Part shown: in pieces, positions 1 to 6,965 of the stretch | Layout of the letters: every line of letters starts with the position of its first letter | Position numbering within the stretch: position 1 is the stretch's first letter | NCBI GenBank assembly: GCA_021786195.1 | Contig: JAJYNS010000122.1 | Location: forward strand, 24,545 to 74,294 | Direction: 5' to 3' | Origin: Actinomycetes bacterium | GTDB taxonomy: Bacteria; Actinomycetota; Acidimicrobiia; Acidimicrobiales; Bog-793 | Length of the DNA: 49,750 nt | The notes under the pieces: generated by a model | What the model was told of the DNA's origin: nothing | Seen by the model: only the letters and a program-made list of their open reading frames with translations | Database searches by the model: none | Made by a program: the position numbers and the translations under genes

Positions 1-936
1 GCCCAGGGCCTCTGCGCCCCGGAAGCGAGCCGCCCCCAGGCCCAGGGCGCCGGCGCCGTAGAGCGACGCGTCACTGCCGTAGCGGGAGAGCTCGACCCGT
101 GGCGGGTAGGGGACAGCCCGTCCCACCAGAGCGGCGACGCGCTCGAGCAGCGAGGAGCCGGAACGCACGTAGCCGCCGCCGAGGACGAGCACCTCGGGAT
201 CGAGGGCGATCGCCAGGTTGGCCGCGAGCAGGGCGATCTCGCCCCAAAGCTCCTCGAGGAGAGCGGCCGCCTCGCTCCTGCGCTCGGCGAGCGCGACGAG
301 CCCGGGGAGGTCGAGCGGCTCGCCGAACAGCCCGCTGGCGCGCCTCGCGATGGCGCGGCCACCCAGCCGCTCTTCTGCCGGCGCCCCGCCCTCGGCGGCA
401 AGCTTGGCGTCCTGCCAGCCCTCGAGCAGCCAGTAGCCGATCTCTCCTGCCGCGCCGTGCGCCCCCTCGGGGACCCGGCCGTCGACGACGAAGCCGGCCA
501 TGACCCCGGTGCCGAGGTTGAGGTACACGCCGGTCTGGGCGCCTTTCAGCGCACCCCAGCGGAGCTCGGCGAGCGTTGCCGCCCGCACGTCGTTGCCGAT
601 CGTGATCTCGAGGTCGGGGAAGGCCTGCCGGAGCGCTTCGGGGATCGCGAGCCGGTCCCATCCGGCGACGTTCGGTGCGAGCTCGGTCCCGTGCTCACGG
701 GTGATCCCCATGGTCGCGACGCCGAGCGCGCCGACCGGGCCGCCGTCGCCGAGCTCCTCGGCGAGCACCGAGCCCGCCAGCGCGACGGCACGGCGCAGCA
801 CGTCCTCGGCGCCTTCCTCGGCCCTGGTGGCCTCGCTGCGCCGGCGCCGCAGCACCCCTGGTTCCTCCACCACCGCCGCGGCGAGCTTCGTGCCGCCGAG
901 GTCGAGCGCGAGGACGGCGCGCGCCGGACCGGTCAT
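1..936 (-). CDS. ROK-family sugar kinase (3' end cut by window edge)
   Basis: I translated the minus-strand frame beginning at the ATG at 936; 312 codons are visible and no stop is reached, so only a few C-terminal residues are likely missing. The N-terminus carries the phosphate-binding DLGGTK motif (about residues 12-17), followed later by NLGTGVMAGFVVDGR and GAHGAAGEIGYW, the ROK-type signature, and a C-terminal VLVLGGGYVRSG segment. ROK kinases phosphorylate glucose, N-acetylglucosamine, N-acetylmannosamine or related sugars. The usual zinc site (GEIGH followed by CxCGxxGC) is absent here: GEIGH reads GEIGY and no cysteine cluster follows. The start overlaps the stop of the upstream SIS gene by ATGA, so the two are translationally coupled. 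Substrate is unknown; an amino sugar is the best guess from the SIS partner. Confidence 0.85.
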   Translation of the reverse strand, partial: MTGPARAVLALDLGGTKLAAAVVEEPGVLRRRRSEATRAEEGAEDVLRRAVALAGSVLAEELGDGGPVGALGVATMGITREHGTELAPNVAGWDRLAIPEALRQAFPDLEITIGNDVRAATLAELRWGALKGAQTGVYLNLGTGVMAGFVVDGRVPEGAHGAAGEIGYWLLEGWQDAKLAAEGGAPAEERLGGRAIARRASGLFGEPLDLPGLVALAERRSEAAALLEELWGEIALLAANLAIALDPEVLVLGGGYVRSGSSLLERVAALVGRAVPYPPRVELSRYGSDASLYGAGALGLGAARFRGAEALG

Positions 937-1832
937 CGCATCGTTCCTCCTCCGCCGTCGAGGACGATCGAACGGGTGAGGAAGCGCGGCGAGTCCGGGT
1001 CGAGGCCGCGCAGGTCGGCGAGGTGGCCGGCGACTCTGTGCACCCGGACCAGCTCCGCGAGCGGGTCGCCCGCGCCCCGGACGAGGCGCGCCCCGGTCGC
1101 GACCACCTCGTCGTCGATCGAGGGCTCCTCGGCGTCGAGCACCCAGACGAGGGTGTGGGGGCCGATCGCCGCGATCGGCCCGTGGCGCAGCTCTCGGGTC
1201 GGGTACGCCTCGGTCCAGGCCCCGACCGTCTCCCGCAGCTTCAGCGCCGCCTCGCGGGCGATCGCCGCGCTGTGGCCCCGACCGAGGAACACGAACTGCC
1301 TCACCACGTCGACCTGCTCCGGCACCTCGAGCTCGAGCGCGAGCTCGGCCCGCCGGGCGGAGGCCTCGACGTCCCAGCCGAGGTGACCGAGGAGCATGGC
1401 GAGCACGGTCGTCGCGAAGCGGGTCTGGACGACGGAGCGCTCGTCCGCCCAGGCGAGCACGATCCGGTCAGGGACGAGCCGGGCCAACCTCCCGTCCTCC
1501 ACCGCGGTGATCGCGAGCAGCGGCGTGCTCGGGGCCAGGGCTTCCAGCGCGTCGAGCAGCTCGGTCGTCGTCCCCGACCGGCTGATCGCGACCGCCAGGT
1601 CGTAGCGGCGCGACAAGGGCATCTCCGAGGGCGTGAACGCGTCGGTCTCCCCGAGCCCGGCGGACTCCCGGTAGGCGGCCACCGCCTCGGCGACATAGAG
1701 CGAGGTCCCGCAGCCGAGGAGCACGACTCGGGCGCCCGGGCGCGGGAGGAGCGACGGCTCCGCCCGAGCAAGCGCAGCTCCCCGGCGCCAGAGATCCGGC
1801 TGGCTGAGCACTTCACGCGCAAACTCGCTCAT
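933..1832 (-). CDS. SIS-domain sugar isomerase/deaminase (GlmS C-terminal/AgaS-like)
   Basis: A 299-residue protein with two SIS domains. The first contains GCGTS (residues 40-44) and SRSGTTTE (84-91), which bind sugar phosphate. The second contains ALKLRETVGAWTEAYPTRELRHGP, the characteristic segment of the glucosamine-6-phosphate synthase isomerase half. No glutaminase domain is present, so this is an AgaS- or FrlB-type ketose/aldose isomerase or amino-sugar deaminase. I chose the ATG at 1832 over the in-frame GTG at 1841, because the GTG lies inside a good -10 box (TATAAG, 1841-1846) whose transcript would start about at the ATG. The gene is therefore probably leaderless. It overlaps the ROK kinase by 4 bases and diverges from an aldolase gene. 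Exact substrate cannot be told from sequence. Confidence 0.85.
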   Translation of the reverse strand: MSEFAREVLSQPDLWRRGAALARAEPSLLPRPGARVVLLGCGTSLYVAEAVAAYRESAGLGETDAFTPSEMPLSRRYDLAVAISRSGTTTELLDALEALAPSTPLLAITAVEDGRLARLVPDRIVLAWADERSVVQTRFATTVLAMLLGHLGWDVEASARRAELALELEVPEQVDVVRQFVFLGRGHSAAIAREAALKLRETVGAWTEAYPTRELRHGPIAAIGPHTLVWVLDAEEPSIDDEVVATGARLVRGAGDPLAELVRVHRVAGHLADLRGLDPDSPRFLTRSIVLDGGGGTMR

Positions 1833-1840
1833 ATCAATCA

Positions 1841-1869
1841 CTTATACTCCGGCTCTCTGAGTGAGTCAA
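1841..1869 (-). promoter_or_regulatory. sigma-A-type promoter of the SIS/ROK operon
   Basis: On the minus strand, TTGACT (1864-1869) is followed after exactly 17 bases by TATAAG (1841-1846). Both hexamers are close to the housekeeping consensus and stand out in this GC-rich DNA. The predicted transcript start is about 1833-1834, one or two bases before the ATG at 1832, so the message should be leaderless. The -35 box lies inside the palindrome at 1857-1877. Confidence 0.7.
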
Positions 1870-1877
1870 TCGCTCAG
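1857..1877. promoter_or_regulatory. imperfect palindrome, candidate operator of the divergent sugar locus
   Basis: A 21-base imperfect inverted repeat with perfect 5-base outer arms CTGAG (1857-1861) and CTCAG (1873-1877), plus matching inner GA/TC bases. It covers the -35 box of the minus-strand promoter and lies between the two divergent genes, which is where a GntR- or DeoR-type sugar repressor would bind. No regulator gene is visible next to it; it may lie beyond the left edge. Confidence 0.45.
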
Positions 1878-1916
1878 TGCCCGTCGTACTCACCCATGAC
1901 GAGGAGGGCCTCTGCA

Positions 1917-2783
1917 ATGGGCCTGGCGAGAACCGGAGAGCTCCTGGAGGCGGCACGAGGCGCCGGGGGCGGGCTCGGCGCGTTCAACGTCGTCGGCCTC
2001 GAGCACGCGGAGGGCATCGTCGCCGGCGCGGAGCGCCTGGGCAGCGCCGTCGTCCTCCAGGTGAGCGAGCGCACCGTCCGCTTCCACGGGGAGCGGCTCC
2101 GGCCGATCGCCGACGCCTGCCTGGCGCTTGCTCGCGCCGCGGCCGTGCCCGTCTCGGTGCACCTCGACCACGCCACCACGCCCGAGCTGTGCGAGGAGGC
2201 GATGGCGCTCGGCCTCAGCTCGGTCATGTTCGACGGCTCCGCCCTCGACTACGAGGCCAACGTCGCGGCCACCGCGGCGGTGGTGGCGACCGGCCATCGT
2301 CACGGCGTCGCCGTAGAGGCCGAGCTCGGTGAGGTCGGAGGGAAGGACGGCGTGCACTCGCCAGGCGCCCGCACCGATCCCGGCGAAGCGGCGCGCTATG
2401 TGGAGGCGACCGGCATCGACGCGCTCGCGGTCGCGATCGGCAGCTCGCATGCGATGCTGCGCAAGGAGGCCGTGCTCGACTTCGAGTTGCTCGAGCGCCT
2501 CCGGTGCGTGCTGCCGGTGCCACTCGTCCTGCACGGGTCCTCGGGCGTCGCCGACGGCGACCTCGAGCGCGCCGTGCGGTCGGGGATCGTCAAGGTGAAC
2601 GTCGGTACCGAGCTCAACAAGGCGTTCACCGACGCATGCCGGACGACGATCGCCCCGACCGAGGTGGTCGACCCCCGCCGCTATCTCGACGCTGGCCGCA
2701 CGGCGGTCGCCGAGTCGGTCGCCCGCGTGCTCAGGGTCATCGACCGGGCCCGGCGGGCACCCGGGCCGGACGAAACGGCCTGA
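1917..2783 (+). CDS. class II ketose-bisphosphate aldolase (fructose/tagatose-bisphosphate type)
   Basis: A 288-residue zinc-dependent aldolase of the FbaA/GatY/KbaY family, which cleaves a ketose bisphosphate to dihydroxyacetone phosphate and an aldehyde. Visible family landmarks are GAFNVV near the N-terminus, the zinc-site HLDHATT, the EAELGEVGG metal-ligand segment, the AIGSSHA histidine, LHGSSGV, and the phosphate-binding KVNVGTELN. The length fits the 280-290-residue GatY/KbaY branch. An upstream in-frame ATG exists at 1896, but the strong Shine-Dalgarno GAGGAGG at 1901-1907 lies inside it and is 9 bases from the ATG at 1917, so I start there. Its pairing with a divergent SIS/ROK operon resembles galactosamine-type pathways (SIS deaminase, kinase, tagatose-bisphosphate aldolase); the true substrate is open. 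Confidence 0.88.
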   Translation: MGLARTGELLEAARGAGGGLGAFNVVGLEHAEGIVAGAERLGSAVVLQVSERTVRFHGERLRPIADACLALARAAAVPVSVHLDHATTPELCEEAMALGLSSVMFDGSALDYEANVAATAAVVATGHRHGVAVEAELGEVGGKDGVHSPGARTDPGEAARYVEATGIDALAVAIGSSHAMLRKEAVLDFELLERLRCVLPVPLVLHGSSGVADGDLERAVRSGIVKVNVGTELNKAFTDACRTTIAPTEVVDPRRYLDAGRTAVAESVARVLRVIDRARRAPGPDETA

Positions 2784-3009
2784 CCGGATCGGACCGGCCG
2801 CCTCCGGGGCGGGTCCTCGACCCCCGCTTGCCGCAGCGCTCGGGCGGCCTGGTCGTGACGCGAGCGGCTCGGTGCGGCCGGGTACCGGCGCCGGAGACGT
2901 CGATTTTGCGTGAGCCGCCGATCCGATGTGAGATCGAGGCACGAACCCGCCGCCAGCGCAAGCTTCGCAGACGATGCCGCCGGCCGTCGCCGGGGAAGAG
3001 GTGAGACGG

Positions 3010-3651
3010 TTGGAGCAGGCCCTGGACGTGATCCGCACGGGCCGAGTCGTCGCGGTCCTGCGCGGGGAGGACGGGACGCGCCTCGCGGCGGCCGCCGAGG
3101 TCCTCGTCGAGTCCGGGGTGCGCGCGGTCGAGTTCTCGCTCACGACCCCAGGCGCCCTGGAAGCCCTCGAGCGCTACAGCCCCGGCGCGCCGGCGCGGGC
3201 CTGCGTCGGCGCGGGCACCGTGCTGAGCGCCGCCCAGGCGAGGGAGGCCGTGGCGCGAGGCGCCCGCTATCTCGTCACTCCGGCGCTCGCCCCCGAGGTC
3301 GTCGCGGCCGGGGCCGAGATGGACGTCCCCGTGGTGTGCGGCGCCCTCAGCCCGACGGAGATCCTCAGCGCCTACACGGCCGGGGCAGCAATCGTCAAGG
3401 TGTTCCCGGCCTCGCTCGGCGGGCCTGGCTACCTGCGGCTCCTGCGCGACCCGCTGCCGAGGATCCCGCTCCTGCCCACCGGTGGGATCGGCATCGAGCA
3501 GGTCCCCGACTACCTCGCTGCGGGCGCGGTCGCCGTCGGCATGGGGGGAGCGCTCCTCGGCGACGCCGCGCTCGGCGGCGACCTGGCCGAGCTCGGGCGA
3601 CGGGCCCGGCGGCTGGTGAGCCTCCTCGGCGAGGCGGGTGCAGCAGCATGA
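3010..3651 (+). CDS. eda: 2-dehydro-3-deoxy-phosphogluconate (KDPG) aldolase
   Basis: A class I aldolase of the KDPG/KHG family, splitting 2-keto-3-deoxy-6-phosphogluconate into pyruvate and glyceraldehyde 3-phosphate. The Schiff-base lysine is in AAIVKVFPAS (Lys130) and the catalytic glutamate in AVEFSLTTP (Glu41). GAGTVL and the phosphate-binding PTGGIG segment are also present. I chose the TTG at 3010 because GAGGTGA (2998-3004) is a good ribosome binding site 5 bases before it; this gives 213 residues, the same as E. coli Eda. In-frame alternatives are GTG 3001 and ATG 2974, neither with a usable site. The end overlaps the next kinase gene by ATGA, so aldolase and kinase form one operon handling 2-keto-3-deoxy sugar acids. 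Confidence 0.9.
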   Translation: MEQALDVIRTGRVVAVLRGEDGTRLAAAAEVLVESGVRAVEFSLTTPGALEALERYSPGAPARACVGAGTVLSAAQAREAVARGARYLVTPALAPEVVAAGAEMDVPVVCGALSPTEILSAYTAGAAIVKVFPASLGGPGYLRLLRDPLPRIPLLPTGGIGIEQVPDYLAAGAVAVGMGGALLGDAALGGDLAELGRRARRLVSLLGEAGAAA

Positions 3652-4592
3652 CCGACCTGGTCGCGGTCGGTGAGACCATGGCCTTGCTGTCCAGCCCTCG
3701 AGTCGGGCGACTGCGCGACATGAGGAGCCTGTGCCTCTCGGCGGCGGGTGCCGAGTCGAACGTCGCCATCGGCATCGTCCGCCTCGGCTACCGGGCAAGC
3801 TGGATCGGGCGCGTCGGTGACGACGAGTTCGGCGAGCTGATCCTCGCCGCCTTGCGCGCCGAGGGCGTCGACGCCTCGCGAGCCGTCACCGACCCGACTG
3901 CCCAGACGGCGCTCATGGTGAAAGAGCGCCGCGCCCCGAACGTCGTGCGTGTCTCCTACTACCGCCGCGACCAGGCGGGCTCTCGGCTGCGCCCGGAGGA
4001 CCTCGACGAGGACCTGATCGCCGGCGCGCGTCTTTTGCACCTGTCGGGGATCACGCTCGCGCTGAGCGCCTCGGCCCGTGCCGCCACCCGCCGCGCCGCG
4101 CAGCTGGCCCGTGCCGCCGGGGTGCCGGTGTCCTTCGACTTCAACTACCGCTCCGCGCTGTGGGGCCGGGCCGAAGCCGCAGAGGAGCTCGCGGCCATGG
4201 CCCACCTCGCCGACATCGTCTTCGCCGGGGAGGAGGAGCTCGCGATCCTCGCCGCCGACGGCCCGCTCGCCGGCGCGCAGCGTCTCTCGGGCGGGGGCGA
4301 GCGCACCGTCGTCGTCAAGCGGGGCGGGAAAGGCGCGCTGTCGGTCGGCGAGGACGGCGTGCACGAGGCGCCGGCCCCGAGCGTCCCGGTCGTCGACCCC
4401 GTCGGTGCGGGTGACGCCTTCGTGGCAGGCTACCTCGCCGCGCTGCTCGACGGGCTCGACGCCGCCGGCCGGCTCGCCTTCGGCTGCTCGACGGGGGCCT
4501 ACGCGGTCACGATGCTCGGCGACTGGGAGGGCCTGCCGACCCGCGACGACCTCGAGCTGATGCAGCAGCCCGAAGGGACCACGTTGCGGTGA
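3648..4592 (+). CDS. PfkB-family sugar kinase, probable 2-dehydro-3-deoxygluconokinase
   Basis: A 314-residue ribokinase-fold enzyme. The N-terminus LVAVGETMALLSS and the AAGAESNVAIGIVRLGY segment are typical of KDG kinases. The C-terminus has the PfkB signature VVDPVGAGDAFVAGYL, with the catalytic base Asp in GAGD. It would phosphorylate 2-keto-3-deoxygluconate on O6 with ATP. Its start codon overlaps the eda stop (ATGA at 3648-3651), and the product of a KDG kinase is exactly the substrate of Eda, so function and context agree. This is a downstream Entner-Doudoroff module fed by uronic or aldonic acids; no dehydratase or dehydrogenase is inside the window. Other PfkB sugars cannot be excluded from sequence. 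Confidence 0.85.
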   Translation: MTDLVAVGETMALLSSPRVGRLRDMRSLCLSAAGAESNVAIGIVRLGYRASWIGRVGDDEFGELILAALRAEGVDASRAVTDPTAQTALMVKERRAPNVVRVSYYRRDQAGSRLRPEDLDEDLIAGARLLHLSGITLALSASARAATRRAAQLARAAGVPVSFDFNYRSALWGRAEAAEELAAMAHLADIVFAGEEELAILAADGPLAGAQRLSGGGERTVVVKRGGKGALSVGEDGVHEAPAPSVPVVDPVGAGDAFVAGYLAALLDGLDAAGRLAFGCSTGAYAVTMLGDWEGLPTRDDLELMQQPEGTTLR

Positions 4593-4722
4593 GCAGCGCC
4601 CGCCGGCACGCCGCTTGCCAGGATGCGCCTGCTCGCACCGCCCACGCTGACCACGGTCGCGCCGACCACCCCGTCCGCGCCGGGTCCCTGGGCGCGTCGA
4701 GCTCGAGCCTCGTGCACGCCTG

Positions 4723-5718
4723 ATGTCGTCCCTGCTCGCCTTCGCCGGCGCTCCGAGCGCGACGGTCAGCTTGCGCATCCTCCTCGGGGGCATCCAGACC
4801 GGTCCGCTCGATCTCCTCGGCGACGCCCTCGAGGCGACCGCGGTCGGCCTCTACCTTCTCGGGCGCAACCGGCTCGGCCGCCGGGGCCGCAGCTGGCCGA
4901 GATGGGCCACCGCGGCGTTCGTCGCCGGCGTCGCCGTCGTCTGGATCGCCATCGGATCGGGCCTGGCGGCCTATGACGAGGTGAACGTGACCATGCACGT
5001 CGTCCAGCACGTCCTGCTGATGATGGTCGCGCCGCCCCTCCTCGCGCTCGGCAAGCCGGTGACGCTCGCGCTGCAGGCCTCGAGCAGGCGCCGCCAGGTG
5101 CAGATCCTGAAGGTCGTCCACAGCTTCCTCGCTACGGCGCTCACGTTCCCGATCGTGGCGTGGGCCGTCTACTACACGACGATGTACGCCTTCTTCCTGA
5201 CGCCCATCTATCCGTACTCCGTCGCCCATCCGCTGTTCCACGACGCCACCCACCTCTGGTTCCTCGCCGTCGGGCTCCTGTACTGGTCGCCGATCGTCGG
5301 GCTCGACCCGTCGCGCTGGCGCATGTCCTTCCCGGCGCGCCTCGGGTCGCTCTTCCTCGGCATGCCCTTCGAGGCCTTCCTCGGCATCAGCATCTCGGAG
5401 CTGCCGAAGCCGATCGCGCCGATCAACACGCTCGCGAACACCCACGCCGCTGGGGACACCTTCTGGATCCTCGGGATGATGGTCACCGGTCTCTGCCTCG
5501 GGGTCATCGTGCTCCAGTGGTTCCGCCAGCTCGATCGCGAGGCGGCTCGCGAGGACCGACGCACCGAGCAGGCGACCGCAGAGAACCGGGCGAGAGCCCA
5601 GGCCCTCGGGCTCGGCGAGCTGCCTGAAGGGGTCACGGTGCCCTGGTGGCGCCTCGACGAGCTCGAACGGCAGCACTCAGGCAGCCCGACCCGGGGCCGA
5701 GGCGAGGGTCGAAGGTGA
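4723..5718 (+). CDS. ctaG: CtaG-type cytochrome c oxidase assembly membrane protein
   Basis: A 331-residue polytopic membrane protein of the Caa3_CtaG family. Hydrophobic segments fall at about residues 62-82, 95-112, 130-155, 170-190, 205-225 and 240-262. Conserved polar residues sit in the helices, including MHVVQHVLLMMVAPPLLALGKP and FHDATHLWFLAVGLLYW, histidine-rich stretches thought to handle copper in this family. The C-terminal 60 residues are charged and hydrophilic. The next gene overlaps by GTGA and encodes a heme A synthase-like protein, so both genes serve maturation of an aa3/caa3 terminal oxidase. No oxidase subunit gene is visible. Start is the first ATG of the frame; upstream there is no clear ribosome site. 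Confidence 0.85.
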   Translation: MSSLLAFAGAPSATVSLRILLGGIQTGPLDLLGDALEATAVGLYLLGRNRLGRRGRSWPRWATAAFVAGVAVVWIAIGSGLAAYDEVNVTMHVVQHVLLMMVAPPLLALGKPVTLALQASSRRRQVQILKVVHSFLATALTFPIVAWAVYYTTMYAFFLTPIYPYSVAHPLFHDATHLWFLAVGLLYWSPIVGLDPSRWRMSFPARLGSLFLGMPFEAFLGISISELPKPIAPINTLANTHAAGDTFWILGMMVTGLCLGVIVLQWFRQLDREAAREDRRTEQATAENRARAQALGLGELPEGVTVPWWRLDELERQHSGSPTRGRGEGRR

Positions 5719-6782
5719 GGACCCCTCCTGTGCCAGACGACCGGCCGGACGCGGAGATCCGGCGCCGCTCCCCGCCTCGCGACCGGCCGACGCCGCTCCT
5801 GCGCGCCCTGGCGAGCGCGGCGACGGCCAATGCCTTCGGGGTGATCGTGCTCGGAAGCATCGTGCGCGTCAGCGAGTCCGGGATGGGATGCATCAGCTGG
5901 CCACTGTGCAACGGTCACATCGGCCCGATCGACAGCTTCCACCCGCTGCTCGAGCAGGTGCATCGTTACGCGGTCTCGCTTCTCGTGGTGCTGGTGGTCG
6001 CGACCCTGGTGCTCGCCTTGCGCGAGGCAGGGCGCTTCGTGTCCCGTGCCGCGCTCGTCGCGGCCTTGCTCCTCCTCGTCCAAGCCCTGCTCGGCGCGAT
6101 CACGGTGTGGACCCACAACGCGCCGGTGACGGTCGCGCTCCACATGTGCTTCGCGGAGCTGCTCCTCGGGACGCTCGTCGCGGTGCTCGTCGGCGTCTGG
6201 CGCGGCGCTCGAGGTTCCGAGGGCGTCTTCGCCGCAAGCCGCTCCTTGCTCGACGCGGCTCCCGGCACGGCGCCAGCACGGGCCGCACCCGGCAAGCATC
6301 CGGGGATGCTTGCCGTATGGGCCGTCCTCGCCATGCTCGCGGTCTTCGCGTCCGGCACGGCCGTGGCCGACGGCGGGGCGAGCGGTGCATGCCGGTCCTG
6401 GCCGGTCTGCAGGCCCGACGGGCACCCGGCGCACCTGGTCGCGATCCAGTACGTGCATCGGGGAATGGTCCTCCTGCTCTCGGTGCTGCTCGTCGCGCTG
6501 GTCCTCCGGGCGTGGCGCTCGTGGCGTGGCCTGCTGGCCCGAGGGCTCGCGGCCGGCGTCGCCGTGCTCCTTGCCGCGCAGGTCGCGGCCGGGGCGGTGG
6601 ACGCCGTGATGGGAGCACCGGAGGTCGCCCAAGACGTCCATCTCGGGCTGGCGAGCGCGTTGTGGTCGTGCCTGGTCGCGCTCGTCGTCCTGGCGTGGAG
6701 CGCCTCTCGTCCCGCCCTCTCGCTCCCGACGCTCCTCGAGCCGTTGCCGGCAAGCCGGAGAGGGCGGACACCGGCCCCCTGA
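5715..6782 (+). CDS. COX15/CtaA-family heme A synthase-like membrane protein
   Basis: A 355-residue membrane protein with about eight hydrophobic segments in two repeated halves. Each half carries the family's loop motif: GCISWPLC in the first half and ACRSWPVC in the second, followed by a helix with a heme-ligand histidine (LEQVHRYAV and QYVHRGMV). CtaA/COX15 oxidises the methyl group of heme O to make heme A for aa3-type oxidases. I start at the GTG at 5715, which overlaps the ctaG stop (GTGA) and is preceded by GAGGG at 5704-5708; GTG 5730 is an alternative. The paired cysteines suggest a redox-sensitive disulfide in both extracytoplasmic loops. The first about 30 residues are basic and disordered-looking. 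Confidence 0.82.
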   Translation: MRTPPVPDDRPDAEIRRRSPPRDRPTPLLRALASAATANAFGVIVLGSIVRVSESGMGCISWPLCNGHIGPIDSFHPLLEQVHRYAVSLLVVLVVATLVLALREAGRFVSRAALVAALLLLVQALLGAITVWTHNAPVTVALHMCFAELLLGTLVAVLVGVWRGARGSEGVFAASRSLLDAAPGTAPARAAPGKHPGMLAVWAVLAMLAVFASGTAVADGGASGACRSWPVCRPDGHPAHLVAIQYVHRGMVLLLSVLLVALVLRAWRSWRGLLARGLAAGVAVLLAAQVAAGAVDAVMGAPEVAQDVHLGLASALWSCLVALVVLAWSASRPALSLPTLLEPLPASRRGRTPAP

Positions 6783-6913
6783 GGCGGACCCAGGCCGATC
6801 GCACCGGCTCGGACCAGGAGGACGGCGCGAGACGCCTCGGCCTGCCCGGCCCTTCGCGAGGCGATCGGGGCCGACCGACGGCTGGGCAACGTCGTCGTAT
6901 CGGTGATCCGGCA

Positions 6914-6939
6914 CCCAGGGGACGCCGGGGACGCCTGGG
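6914..6939. terminator. short inverted repeat between convergent genes, possible terminator
   Basis: CCCAGG (6914-6919) and CCTGGG (6934-6939) form a 6-base stem. The loop holds a tandem direct repeat of GGGGACGCC. It lies between two convergent genes (heme A synthase-like and NPD flavoprotein), a usual place for a bidirectional terminator, but there is no T-tract on either strand, so this is weak. Nothing else is recognisable in the 183-base gap. Confidence 0.25.
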
Positions 6940-6965
6940 GCCAATAGCCGGGAGCCAAAGGCGCG

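Noticed and set aside
2784-3009. A terminator or small RNA in the 226-base gap between the aldolase and eda.
   Set aside because: No stem with T-tract and no convincing -35/-10 pair; only the ribosome site for eda is clear.
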